Assembly (NCBI RefSeq): GCF_042683405.1
Contig: NZ_JBHUJS010000011.1
Location: 62,001 to 126,000 of the forward strand
Source: Telluria sp042683405
GTDB taxonomy: Bacteria; Pseudomonadota; Gammaproteobacteria; Burkholderiales; Burkholderiaceae_D
DNA length: 64,000 bases
Reading direction: 5' to 3'
Below are positions 33,113-41,905 of the stretch, piece by piece. The position numbers and the translations under genes are program-made. Position 1 is the first letter of the stretch, and each line of letters starts with the position of its first letter. The notes beneath the pieces are model-generated. The model was given only the letters and a program-made list of their open reading frames with translations, was not told the origin of the DNA and did no database searches.

Positions 33113-35536
33113 ATGCAATTCTCCGAAAAATGGCTCCGCACGATGGTCGATCCGAAGATGTCTTCGGACGAACTGGCGCACCTGCTGACGATGTCCGGCC
33201 TCGAAGTGGAAGAGGTCGAACCGGTCGCGCCGCCATTCAACAACGTGGTGGTGGCCGAAGTCCTCGAAGTGGCCAAGCATCCCGACGCTGACCGCCTGAA
33301 CGTGTGCCAGGTCGATGCAGGCACCGGCACCATCCTCAACATCGTCTGCGGCGCGCCCAACGTGCGCGCGGGGATGAAGGCGATCTGCGCGATGGCCGGC
33401 GCGGTGCTGCCGCCGGGCGCGGACGGCAAGCCGTTCGCGATCAAGGTGGGCAAGCTGCGCGGCGTCGAGTCGCAGGGCATGATGTGCTCGGCCAAGGAAC
33501 TCAAGCTGTCGGAAGAATCGAGCGGCCTGCTCGAACTGCCGGCCGACGCGCCGGTCGGCATGAACCTGCGCGACTACCTGGCGCTCGACGACCTCAAGTT
33601 CACCATCAAGCTGACCCCAAACAAGGCGGACTGCCTGTCGGTGCTGGGCGTGGCGCGCGAAGTGTCCGCGCTGACCGGCGCGCCGCTGTCGGTGCCGACC
33701 GCGCGCGCCGTGGCGGTGACCACCGACGAGGTGCTGCCTGCGAAGATCAGCGCGCCGGACCTGTGCGGCCGCCTGACCGGCCGCGTCATCCGCGGGCTGA
33801 ACGCGAAGGCCGAGACCCCGGCCTGGATGAAGCAGCGCCTCGAGCGCAGCGGCCAGCGCCCGGTGTCGGCGCTGGTGGACATCTCCAACTACGTGATGCT
33901 GGAGCTGGGCCGTCCTTCGCACGTGTTCGACCTGGCCAAGATCCATGGCGGCCTGGATATCCGCTGGGGCAAAAAGGGCGAATCGCTCAAGCTCCTGAAC
34001 GGGAACACGGTCGAAGTCGACGAGTGGGTCGGCGTGATCGCCGACGACAAGGAAATCGAATCGCTGGCCGGCATCATGGGCGGCGACTCGACCGCCGTGA
34101 CGCTCGACACCACCGACATCTACCTGGAAGCAGCGTTCTGGTGGCCCGATGCGATCCAGGGCCGCGCGCGCAAGTACAACTTCTCCACCGACGCGGCGCA
34201 CCGCTTCGAGCGCGGCGTTGACTACGCCACCACCGTGGAGCACATCGAGCGCATCACGGCGCTGATCGTCGAAATCTGCGGCACCGGCGAAACCCGCGTG
34301 GGTCCGATCGACGACCAGGTCGTGAACCTGCCGGTGCGCACGCCGGTCAAGATGCGCACCGCGCGTGCGCAGAAGGTGATTGGCGTCGAGATCACCGATG
34401 CGATCGTGGCCGACATCTTCACGCGCCTGCAGCTGCCGTTCACGATGGAAGAGGGCGTGTTCGCGGTGACCGCGCCGTCCTACCGTTTCGACATCGAGAT
34501 CGAGGAAGACCTGATCGAGGAAGTCGCGCGCGTGTACGGCTTCGAGAACATTCCGGCCAAGCCGCCGGTCGCGCCGAACAACATCCTGCTCGAGCCGGAG
34601 AACACCCGCTCGCTGTTCGCGGTGCGCCACCAGCTGGCCGACCTGGGCTACCAGGAAGTGATCAACATGAGCTTCGTGGAGTCCGCGTGGGAAAGCGACT
34701 TCGCCGGCAACGAGGACCAGATCCGCCTGCAGAACCCGATCGCCAGCCAGTTGTCGGTGATGCGTTCGACCCTGATCGGCAGCCTGGTCGCCAACGTGCG
34801 CTACAACCTGAACCGCAAGCAGCCTCGCGTGCGCGTGTTCGAAACGGGCGCGGTCTTCCTGCGCAACAAGGACGCCGTGGACGGTCCGCTGTCCGTGGCC
34901 GGATTCGACCAGCCCAAGCGTGTTGCCGCGATCGCCTACGGCCCGGTGGCCGACGAGCAGTGGGGCCAGCCGACCCGCAACGTCGATTTCTTCGACGTTA
35001 AGGCGGACCTGGAAGCGCTGTTCGCACCGCGCCAGCTGCGCTTCGCCAAAGCCGAGCATCCGGCCCTGCATCCGGGCCGTTCGGCGCGCGTGGAACTCGA
35101 CGGCAAGGCAATCGGCTGGATCGGCGAACTGCACCCGCGCTGGATGCAGAAGTACGACCTGCCGAATGCGCCGGTGCTGTTCGAGGTGGATGCTGTTGCG
35201 CTCCAGCAACGACCAGTCCCGCACTACGAGGAAATCTCCAAGTTCCCCGGCACCACGCGCGATCTCGCGCTGGTGGTCAAACAGTCGGTTCCGGCCCAGG
35301 ACCTGCTCGACCGCTTCGAAGCGGCGCGGCAGGCCACGGCCGAAGCGCGGATCGTGCAAGCCATTGTTTTGTTTGACGAATATCGTGGCAAGGGACTCGA
35401 AGCGGACGAAAAAAGTCTTGCGTTCCGCTTTAGCTTGCAAGATACTCAAAACACTTTGCAGGAGACTATCGTGGAGGCCGTCATGGCCGCGATGGTCAAC
35501 GCAGCAAGCTTGAGCGGCGCCAAGCCGCGCTCCTGA
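33113..35536 (+). CDS. pheT: Phenylalanyl-tRNA synthetase beta chain
   Basis: The 807-residue beta chain has the EMAP/OB tRNA-binding domain (about 40-150, FNNVVVAEVLEVAKHPDADR), the B3/B4 editing domain (about 210-390), B5 (about 400-475), the catalytic-like domain (about 480-680) and the C-terminal anticodon-binding FDX-ACB domain (about 700-800, ISKFPGTTRDLALVVK). It is complete. The gene is followed after about 40 bp by ihfA, the order found in most proteobacteria. Confidence 0.98.
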   Translation: MQFSEKWLRTMVDPKMSSDELAHLLTMSGLEVEEVEPVAPPFNNVVVAEVLEVAKHPDADRLNVCQVDAGTGTILNIVCGAPNVRAGMKAICAMAGAVLPPGADGKPFAIKVGKLRGVESQGMMCSAKELKLSEESSGLLELPADAPVGMNLRDYLALDDLKFTIKLTPNKADCLSVLGVAREVSALTGAPLSVPTARAVAVTTDEVLPAKISAPDLCGRLTGRVIRGLNAKAETPAWMKQRLERSGQRPVSALVDISNYVMLELGRPSHVFDLAKIHGGLDIRWGKKGESLKLLNGNTVEVDEWVGVIADDKEIESLAGIMGGDSTAVTLDTTDIYLEAAFWWPDAIQGRARKYNFSTDAAHRFERGVDYATTVEHIERITALIVEICGTGETRVGPIDDQVVNLPVRTPVKMRTARAQKVIGVEITDAIVADIFTRLQLPFTMEEGVFAVTAPSYRFDIEIEEDLIEEVARVYGFENIPAKPPVAPNNILLEPENTRSLFAVRHQLADLGYQEVINMSFVESAWESDFAGNEDQIRLQNPIASQLSVMRSTLIGSLVANVRYNLNRKQPRVRVFETGAVFLRNKDAVDGPLSVAGFDQPKRVAAIAYGPVADEQWGQPTRNVDFFDVKADLEALFAPRQLRFAKAEHPALHPGRSARVELDGKAIGWIGELHPRWMQKYDLPNAPVLFEVDAVALQQRPVPHYEEISKFPGTTRDLALVVKQSVPAQDLLDRFEAARQATAEARIVQAIVLFDEYRGKGLEADEKSLAFRFSLQDTQNTLQETIVEAVMAAMVNAASLSGAKPRS

Positions 35537-35577
35537 CAACCACGAATAGGCAGGGCTTCAAAATTACTAATAACGAC

Positions 35578-35961
35578 GTGGATTCCACCGTCCTGGCGAA
35601 CCTGCAGCGCGCCATGCAGGTGTCGCAGGTACGCCAGGCGGCGGAAAAAGAACTCCCGACCTTGACCAAGGCCGAGCTGGCCGAACTGCTGTTCGAGCAG
35701 GTCGGCCTGAACAAGCGCGAGGCCAAGGACATGGTCGAGACCTTCTTTGACGAGATCCGCAACGCGCTCGAGCGTGGCGAATCGGTCAAGTTGTCCGGCT
35801 TCGGCAACTTCCAGCTGCGCGACAAGCCGCAGCGCCCGGGCCGCAATCCCAAGACCGGCGAGGAGATCCCGATCACGGCGCGCCGCGTCGTGACCTTCCA
35901 CGCCAGCCAGAAACTCAAGGGCATGGTCGAAGAAACCAACCCGCTCGCCCGCGCTGCCTGA
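35578..35961 (+). CDS. ihfA: Integration host factor alpha subunit
   Basis: IHF bends DNA at specific sites and helps sigma54 activation and recombination. The core from TLTKAELAELLFEQVGLNKR to the end matches IhfA fully, including FGNFQLRDKPQRPGRNPKTG with the intercalating proline arm. The GTG start at 35578 gives 127 residues, about 27 more than E. coli IhfA, with a helical N-terminal extension (ANLQRAMQVSQVRQAAEKEL). The extension has coding character, but the GTG has no strong SD. IHF would be relevant to the sigma54 promoter at 57420. Confidence 0.96.
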   Translation: MDSTVLANLQRAMQVSQVRQAAEKELPTLTKAELAELLFEQVGLNKREAKDMVETFFDEIRNALERGESVKLSGFGNFQLRDKPQRPGRNPKTGEEIPITARRVVTFHASQKLKGMVEETNPLARAA

Positions 35962-35967
35962 TAATCC

Positions 35968-36402
35968 ATGACCGACCGAGCCCTCAAGGCGGAGGCGAAA
36001 GCCGCCGTATTGCCCTCGATCCCCGCGAAGCGCTACTTCACGATCGGCGAGGTCAGCGAGCTGTGCGGCGTCAAGCCGCACGTGCTGCGCTATTGGGAAC
36101 AGGAATTCACGCAGCTCAAACCGGTCAAGCGCCGCGGCAACCGGCGCTATTACCAGCACCACGAGGTGCTGCTGATCCGCCGCATCCGCGAACTGCTGTA
36201 TGAACAGGGCTTCACCATCAGTGGAGCGCGCAACCGCCTGGACAGCCGCATCAACGAAGTGTCGCTCCAGATCGCCGACGAAGCCATCGAGATGGCCGAG
36301 GACATGCAGGCCGCTCCCGCCGTCAGCGATCCGCTGCTTGACCGGGACTTGATTCGGCGCGAACTGACCGCCATATTGGAATTGCTTCAGGGCCGCTCAT
36401 AA
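35968..36402 (+). CDS. MerR-family transcriptional regulator
   Basis: The 144-residue protein has the MerR winged-helix at about 20-95 (KRYFTIGEVSELCGVKPHVL, then RRYYQHHEVLLIRRIRELLY) and a short helical C-terminus without metal-binding cysteines. This gene follows ihfA in most beta- and gammaproteobacteria; its signal and targets are not known. It starts 6 bp after ihfA and ends the translation block. No tRNA gene follows, although one often does in Burkholderiales. Confidence 0.92.
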   Translation: MTDRALKAEAKAAVLPSIPAKRYFTIGEVSELCGVKPHVLRYWEQEFTQLKPVKRRGNRRYYQHHEVLLIRRIRELLYEQGFTISGARNRLDSRINEVSLQIADEAIEMAEDMQAAPAVSDPLLDRDLIRRELTAILELLQGRS

Positions 36403-36548
36403 GTCCGCAAGCGCACAATCGAACATGTGTGGCGGCTTGGGAGTGCTAGAATGATAAAGTTGCCAGAGTACCGATAACAACGCATATGCAGTCCGGCTGA
36501 ATTGCCAGGTCCGGACGCTTTCCTATTCGGGAAAAATTAAGGGAAGAT

Positions 36549-37181
36549 ATGATTCGCGTTGCCATTTGTGACGACCACCAGATTGTAAGAGCAGGTTTCA
36601 AGCAGATTTTTTCGGAGTCCGAGGACTTCAGCGTTGTCGCCGAAGGCGCCACGGGCCGCGAGGCCCTGGACATCGCACGCCGCGAGATTTGCGATGTGCT
36701 CCTGCTCGATATCGCCATGCCCGACCAGAGCGGCATCGATATCCTGCGCACCATCCGCCAGGGGCAGCCGAACCTGCCGGTGCTGATCCTGTCCGGTTAT
36801 CCGGCGCAGCAGTACGCCCTGAATTTGTTCAAGATGGGTGCCAACGGCTACCTGAACAAGGAATGCGACGCCGACGAACTCAAGACGGCCGTGCGCACCG
36901 TGTACCAGGGCCGCCGCTACGTCAGCTCGACCGTTGGCGAACTGCTGGCGCAGAGCTTCGACCGTGATCCGAACACCGCGCTGCACACGGAATTGTCGGA
37001 CCGCGAGTTCCAGGTCTTCCTGCGCCTTGCCAAGGGCGCGACCGTGTCCGACATCGGCCAGGCCCTGTCGCTGTCGATCAAGACCGTCTCCACCTACCGC
37101 ACCCGTATCATGGAAAAAATGGGCCTGCAGTCGAACAGCGACCTGACCTATTACGCCATGAAAAACAACCTCCTCGATTAA
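36549..37181 (+). CDS. NarL/FixJ-family response regulator
   Basis: The 210-residue protein has a receiver domain (acidic pocket Asp8-Asp9, phosphorylation site Asp54 in LLLDIAMPD, Lys near 104) and a LuxR-type helix-turn-helix (about 145-205, LSDREFQVFLRLAKGATVSD). A GGGAAGAT SD precedes the ATG. It is followed by a HisKA_3 kinase in the same direction after 133 bp, so the two probably form a system although the kinase seems to have its own -10 box (TATAAT at 37274). Confidence 0.94.
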   Translation: MIRVAICDDHQIVRAGFKQIFSESEDFSVVAEGATGREALDIARREICDVLLLDIAMPDQSGIDILRTIRQGQPNLPVLILSGYPAQQYALNLFKMGANGYLNKECDADELKTAVRTVYQGRRYVSSTVGELLAQSFDRDPNTALHTELSDREFQVFLRLAKGATVSDIGQALSLSIKTVSTYRTRIMEKMGLQSNSDLTYYAMKNNLLD

Positions 37182-37314
37182 GGGGAGAGGGACTGCCCCG
37201 CTCCGGCCCTGGCCTCTGCGGGCAGCTCCCGGGCAACTCGTTCTGCTTGGCGGCACGCAACACCATCGCGGTCTATAATGATTTGGACGGGCGTTTCGCC
37301 AGCCACAGGGAACG

Positions 37315-38829
37315 ATGATGTATCTTTCCACCAAATCGCAAGACCGGCCACGCCTGCCGGTGTACGCCTCCGGCCTGTTGCTCATCTGCGTGCTGATCCT
37401 GATTGCCAACGCCGTCAGCCTGTCGATGAACCTGCAGTCGCTGCGCGAGGCCAATGCCGCCCAGGTCACCAACGCGCGCGCAGTCGACAAGCTCCAGTAC
37501 CTGAATGTCATCGTCACCGATGCCGAGAGCAGCCTGCGCGGATATTTCCTGTCCGGATCGGAAGCCTACCTCGGCCCCTGGCGCGCGGCGCCCGGTGAGA
37601 TCGATGCGAAATTGCGCGAACTCGACCAACTGCTCGCCGGTTCGCCTTCGCAGAAGCGCAACCTGGCTCAGCTGCGCACACTGCTGACGCGTAAGCTAGC
37701 CAACCTGAACGACATCCACGAGGTCTACAAGGTCGGCGGACTGCAGGACATCGTCAAGATCGCCAGCGTCACCGACGACAAGTCGGTGATGGACGAGATC
37801 CGCCTGCTCACCGTCATCATGGTCGAGGAGCAGAACGAGCTGATCGCGCGGCGCGGCGACAGCTTCTACCTGGAGTACCGCAACGGCGTGCTGATCGGCA
37901 TTGGTATCAGCGTCGGCGCAATCCTCGTGCTGCTCTTGTTCTATCGCCTGGTGCAGGACAGCTATTCCAACCGCGTGGAAGCGGAGCGCGCATTGCAGCG
38001 TTCGAACGAGACGCTCGAAACGACGGTTGCGCAGCGTACCGAACAGCTGTCGGTGCTGTCGCGCCACCTGATCAATGTGGCGGAAGTGGAAAAAGCGAAG
38101 CTGGCGCGTGAACTGCATGACGAGATGGGGGCTAACTTGACCTCGATCAGCATGAACCTGATGACCGTGGCATCCAGGCTCAAGCATACCCACCCGGAAC
38201 TGGCGGCCACGCTCGAGCATGCCCGTGGCACGCTGAATGACACGGTCGAGCTGAAGCGCCGCATCATCGAGGACCTGCGCCCGAGCCTGCTGGACAACCT
38301 CGGCCTGTCCGCCGCGCTGGACGCTTACGGCAAGGATTTCGCGGAAACGACCGGACTGGCTTGCGATGTGCTGGTGGACGGCCCGGTGGACCAGGCTGCA
38401 CCTTCCAGCGCCATCGCGGTGTTCCGCATCGTGCAGGAGTCGCTCAATAACGTGGCCAAGTACGCCTCGGCACAGCATGTGACGGTGCACCTGGCGCGCG
38501 AAGGCGACCTGCTCGCGCTGGAAGTGTCGGACGACGGTGTGGGAATCGACGGCGATGCAGCGGCCAAGCCCAAATCGCACGGCCTTGTGGGCATGCGCGA
38601 AAGGGCTTTACTGCTGGGAGGGACCTTCAAAGTCGAGCGCGGGGTGAACAACGTGGGCACTCGGGTGACTGCGCAGGTTCCGCTGGGGAACCGGGACGAC
38701 GCCGGCGCGGCGCCGTCCGCTGATGCTGTTAGCGGGCTACGTCAGTCAGGAGACGGTCATACTCCGTCTTCGCAACCTTATAGCACTCGCCCGCATACTC
38801 TTCCAGACCTCGACGGTCAATTACCGTGA
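37315..38829 (+). CDS. CHASE3-type sensor histidine kinase (HisKA_3)
   Basis: The 504-residue kinase has a first membrane helix (about 18-40), a periplasmic CHASE3-like helical domain (about 40-190), a second helix (about 195-215), a HisKA_3 dimerisation domain with the phospho-accepting His in RELHDEMGANLTSI and a HATPase domain (EDLRPSLLDNLG, then SLNNVAKYASA and HGLVGMRERALLLGG). It matches the NarX/UhpB-like group and should phosphorylate the NarL-type regulator just upstream. The last 45 or so residues are encoded by DNA antisense to the 3' end of the Crp-type gene, so the tail is probably recent or unconstrained. Confidence 0.92.
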   Translation: MMYLSTKSQDRPRLPVYASGLLLICVLILIANAVSLSMNLQSLREANAAQVTNARAVDKLQYLNVIVTDAESSLRGYFLSGSEAYLGPWRAAPGEIDAKLRELDQLLAGSPSQKRNLAQLRTLLTRKLANLNDIHEVYKVGGLQDIVKIASVTDDKSVMDEIRLLTVIMVEEQNELIARRGDSFYLEYRNGVLIGIGISVGAILVLLLFYRLVQDSYSNRVEAERALQRSNETLETTVAQRTEQLSVLSRHLINVAEVEKAKLARELHDEMGANLTSISMNLMTVASRLKHTHPELAATLEHARGTLNDTVELKRRIIEDLRPSLLDNLGLSAALDAYGKDFAETTGLACDVLVDGPVDQAAPSSAIAVFRIVQESLNNVAKYASAQHVTVHLAREGDLLALEVSDDGVGIDGDAAAKPKSHGLVGMRERALLLGGTFKVERGVNNVGTRVTAQVPLGNRDDAGAAPSADAVSGLRQSGDGHTPSSQPYSTRPHTLPDLDGQLP

Positions 38830-39538
38830 TGTTGCCGCGGCGGTAGGTGATCAGGCCATCGTCCTGCAATTTGCCGGCCGCTGCGGTGATCGATTCGCGG
38901 CGCACGCCGAGCATGATAGAGATCAGTTCCTGGGTCACCTTCAGCTCGTTGCTTGGCGAGCGGTCCAGGCGGTCCAGCAGCCAGCGGCAGAGCTTTTGCT
39001 CGATCGAGCTGTGGCGGCCGCCGACGGCGTTCTGGGCCATCTGCGCAAACAGGGCATTGGTGTAGCGCATCAGCAGCTGGGGCAGGGCGCCGCCCTTGGT
39101 GAATGCATCGCGCAGGAACTGGGTCTTGAGGCGGTAGCCGTAGCCCGCGCTCTGCACCACTGCGCTGCACATGGCGCGCTCGCCCATGAACAGGGACACG
39201 CCGACCACGCCTTCATGGCCGACCACGGCGATCTCGGTGGTGGCGCCATCTTCCATCACATACACGAGGGAGACGATGGCCGTAGTGGGGAAATACACAT
39301 ATTCAAGCTTGCTGCCGTATTCAAACAGCTCTTTGCCGAAAGGCATGTTGACCAGTTCGAGGTGTTCGAACATCGATTCCAGGTCCTGGCGCGGCAGTGC
39401 TGCCAGCAGTTCGTTCTGCTGGGTGCCGCTGTAGCTGACGACAGGTTTGGACGCAACTGCTGGTTCCTGGCTGCCTAGCGGAACCTGTGACACCGAATGA
39501 TTCTTCTGTGCGGTACCACCGAGTTGTGGGTTGTTCAT
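38729..39538 (-). CDS. Crp/Fnr-family transcriptional regulator
   Basis: The 269-residue protein has a cyclic-nucleotide-binding-like domain (about 45-160, MPFGKELFEYGSKLEYVYFP and GHEGVVGVSLFMGERA) and a winged-helix of the Crp type (about 190-255, ELKVTQELISIMLGVRRESI). It lacks the FNR cysteine cluster and the full cAMP-binding set, so the effector is unclear; the protein fits the group of Crp-like regulators with a long N-terminal extension. The gene ends 101 bp inside the convergent kinase gene. Confidence 0.9.
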   Translation of the reverse strand: MNNPQLGGTAQKNHSVSQVPLGSQEPAVASKPVVSYSGTQQNELLAALPRQDLESMFEHLELVNMPFGKELFEYGSKLEYVYFPTTAIVSLVYVMEDGATTEIAVVGHEGVVGVSLFMGERAMCSAVVQSAGYGYRLKTQFLRDAFTKGGALPQLLMRYTNALFAQMAQNAVGGRHSSIEQKLCRWLLDRLDRSPSNELKVTQELISIMLGVRRESITAAAGKLQDDGLITYRRGNITVIDRRGLEEYAGECYKVAKTEYDRLLTDVAR

Positions 39539-39852
39539 ATTATCCTCACTATCTTTCTAATGTACGTGCGGGACATCAGCTTTCCCGTTGACACGACCAG
39601 TCAAACGACCGGGTTTGAAGCGTCGATGTGTGTACATTAAAGCTATAGTCTCTTTGCGAACATAAGATTAGCCGTCGCCCGTGTGTAGGCCCGTCGCATG
39701 CTGATTTGTCAGCGTAGTCCTACTGGACAAAACACCATTTTCGTTGCCCCTGCCGCAAGAAAACCACGATTTTTGCCGCTTGAGGCGGCTTGTTCGTAGG
39801 AAAGAAAATGTCGCATATAATGCGCTACGCCCCCCTGGACCCGATTAAGCTC
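39539..39852. promoter_or_regulatory. Divergent promoter region with TTGAC-N7-GTCAA
   Basis: This 314-bp AT-richer stretch separates the Crp-type gene from a two-component system. It holds TTGAC ACGACCA GTCAA (39588-39604), a perfect 5-7-5 dyad that could be an autoregulatory site, and TACATTA copies in opposite directions near 39560 and 39632. A TATAAT at 39816-39821 would start the transcript near 39828, upstream of the regulator gene. Confidence 0.5.
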
Positions 39853-40524
39853 ATGCAAGTTCTATTAGTGGAAGACGACGCGGTGCTGGCCGATGGACTG
39901 AGCCGCGTGCTGGCGGGACACGGGATCGCCACCGATGTTGTGGGTAACGGCCTGGATGCCGACCTGCGCTTGCAGCGCAACGACGTGGCCGTGGCCGTGC
40001 TCGACATCGGCTTGCCCGGGATCGACGGATTCGAAGTGCTGCGCCGCCTGCGCGCGCGCGGCAGTACGGTACCGGTGCTGCTGCTGACAGCGCGCGATGC
40101 GGTCGAGGACCGGGTGCGCGGACTGGAAAACGGCGCCGACGATTACCTTGTCAAACCCTTTGCCACGCCCGAGCTGGTGGCGCGCATCCGCGCGCTGGCC
40201 CGCCGTAACGCGCCGCGGCCGGCCGTGCTGGCGATGGGCGCGCTGTCGCTCGACACCGATGCCAAGCGCGCCCATGCCGCCGGGCGCCCGCTCGACCTGT
40301 CCGTGCGCGAATGGGCGGTGCTGGAATACCTGCTGCAGCACCCGCAGCGCGTGGTGTCCAAGCAGCAAATCATCGACGCCATCCTGCCCTGGGGCGACGA
40401 CCTGACCCAGAACGCGGTCGAAGTCTATGTCTCGCGCCTGCGCCTGAAGCTGCAGGATGCGGGCGTATCGATCCGCACCATCCGCGGATTCGGCTACCTG
40501 ATCGAGCCGCTGCCCGCCCCATGA
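39853..40524 (+). CDS. OmpR-family response regulator
   Basis: The start at 39853 gives the standard N-terminus MQVLLVEDDAVLADGL; a longer frame from 39790 would start upstream of the TATAAT box at 39816 and is rejected. The 223-residue protein has a receiver (Asp8-Asp9, phospho-site Asp51 in LDIGLPG) and an OmpR-type winged helix (about 125-220, PLDLSVREWAVLEYLLQHPQ). It overlaps the kinase gene by four bases. It resembles TctD/QseB regulators. Confidence 0.94.
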   Translation: MQVLLVEDDAVLADGLSRVLAGHGIATDVVGNGLDADLRLQRNDVAVAVLDIGLPGIDGFEVLRRLRARGSTVPVLLLTARDAVEDRVRGLENGADDYLVKPFATPELVARIRALARRNAPRPAVLAMGALSLDTDAKRAHAAGRPLDLSVREWAVLEYLLQHPQRVVSKQQIIDAILPWGDDLTQNAVEVYVSRLRLKLQDAGVSIRTIRGFGYLIEPLPAP

Positions 40525-41873
40525 CCAGCCTGCGCCTGCGGCTGCTCAAGTGGCTGATCGGTCCGATCCTGCTCCTCAACCTGGCCGGCGGCGCCCTGAT
40601 GTACTTGCTGGCCTGGCTGCCGGCCCAGCAGGCGCTCGACCGCGGCCTGGCCGACAGCGCCGGTGCATTGGCCGCGCGCGTGACCCGTGGGCCTGCCGGA
40701 CTGGCGATCGACCTGCCGCGCCAGGCCGAGCAGATCCTGCGCGCGGACGACGCGGACGACATTTATTTCGTGGTGCGCAGCGCCGGCCGCACGCTGGCCG
40801 GCGACGCCGATTTCCCGGCGCTGCCGCCAGCGCCGCAGGGACGCGCCGGCGCGTTCGACAGCACCATGCGCGGTGCGCCGGTACGCATCGCCGTCGTGGA
40901 CGTGAACGGGGGCGGGCAGGGCGCCGAGGTGGCGGTCGGCACCACGCTGCGCAAGCGCGAGGAAACCCGTTCCGCCATCCTGCGTGCGCTGGTGCCATTG
41001 CAGGCGCTGCTCACCCTGGCCGTCATCGGCCTGATCTGGTTTTCCGTGAGCACCGGCCTGCTGCCGCTGGCGCGGCTGCGTTCCAGCCTCAAGGCGCGCG
41101 ACGGCGAGGACCTGTCCCATCTCGATCCAGATGCGGTGCCTGGCGAACTGGCGCCGGTCGTGGGCGCATTCAACGAACTGCTGGACAAGGTGGCTGCCGG
41201 GGCGCAGGCGCGGCACGAATTCCTGGCCAATGTCGCGCACCAGCTGCGCACCCCGCTGGCCGGCCTGACCTTGCAACTGGAATGGCTGGCCGCGCGCCAC
41301 GCGTCCGACAGCGCCTCCGCCCATTCGATCGGCCTGATGCAATCGCTGGCCGAACGCATGACGCGCCAGACCAACCAGCTGCTGGCCCTGGCGCGTGCCG
41401 AACCCGGCCAGGCCGAGCGCCCGGCGCTGGTGCCGCTCGACCTGGCGGCGCTGGTGGCCGAGCCGGTGCAGTATTTTGTCGAGCGGGCGGCGCACAAGCG
41501 CATCGACCTGGGCTTCGAGCTGGAGCCGGCGCAGGTGGCAGGAGACCGCTTCCTGCTGCGCGACCTGGCCGACAACCTGATCGACAACGCGCTGCGCTAC
41601 ACCCCCGAGGGCGGTACCGTCACGGTGCGGGTCGCGCCGCTGCCGGATGGCTGCGCGCTGCTGTCGGTGGAGGATTCGGGGCCGGGCATCGCGCCGGCCG
41701 CGCGGGCGCTGGTGTTCGCGCGTGGCGTGCGCCTGAGCGACCAGGTGCAGGGCAGCGGGCTGGGGCTGTCGATCGTGCGCGAGATCGCGCGGGTGCACCG
41801 GGCCGGTATCGAGGTGGGCGCGCCGGCCAGTGGCACGGGCGCGGTGTTCACCGTCCGCTTTCCCGCGCCGTAG
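40521..41873 (+). CDS. TctE/QseC-type sensor histidine kinase
   Basis: The 450-residue kinase starts at an ATGA overlap with the regulator gene. It has two membrane helices (about 10-35 and 155-175), a periplasmic 2CSK_N domain between them, a HAMP-like linker, a HisKA domain (His240 in VAHQLRTPLAGL) and a HATPase domain (LIDNALRYTPEGG, EDSGPGIAP, GSGLGLSIV). Motifs are intact. The pair resembles TctD/TctE, which respond to tricarboxylates, but no tricarboxylate transporter is adjacent, so the signal is open. Confidence 0.93.
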   Translation: MTSLRLRLLKWLIGPILLLNLAGGALMYLLAWLPAQQALDRGLADSAGALAARVTRGPAGLAIDLPRQAEQILRADDADDIYFVVRSAGRTLAGDADFPALPPAPQGRAGAFDSTMRGAPVRIAVVDVNGGGQGAEVAVGTTLRKREETRSAILRALVPLQALLTLAVIGLIWFSVSTGLLPLARLRSSLKARDGEDLSHLDPDAVPGELAPVVGAFNELLDKVAAGAQARHEFLANVAHQLRTPLAGLTLQLEWLAARHASDSASAHSIGLMQSLAERMTRQTNQLLALARAEPGQAERPALVPLDLAALVAEPVQYFVERAAHKRIDLGFELEPAQVAGDRFLLRDLADNLIDNALRYTPEGGTVTVRVAPLPDGCALLSVEDSGPGIAPAARALVFARGVRLSDQVQGSGLGLSIVREIARVHRAGIEVGAPASGTGAVFTVRFPAP

Positions 41874-41874
41874 G

Positions 41875-41897
41875 GACGGTCCCCGGGAGGGACCGTC
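41875..41897. repeat. Palindromic repeat B, copy 2
   Basis: GACGGTCCC and GGGACCGTC form a 9-bp stem around CGGGA, starting right after the kinase stop and ending 9 bp before the pilY1 stop. The arrangement between convergent genes matches copies 1 and 3. Confidence 0.78.
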
Positions 41898-41905
41898 TTG
41901 CTCCA

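Noticed and set aside
36403..36548. Search for the tRNA-Pro that often follows ihfA-merR
   Set aside because: No cloverleaf could be formed in this gap.
39790..39852. Upstream start for the OmpR-type regulator
   Set aside because: It lies before the TATAAT box at 39816 and lacks family similarity; 39853 gives the normal receiver start.
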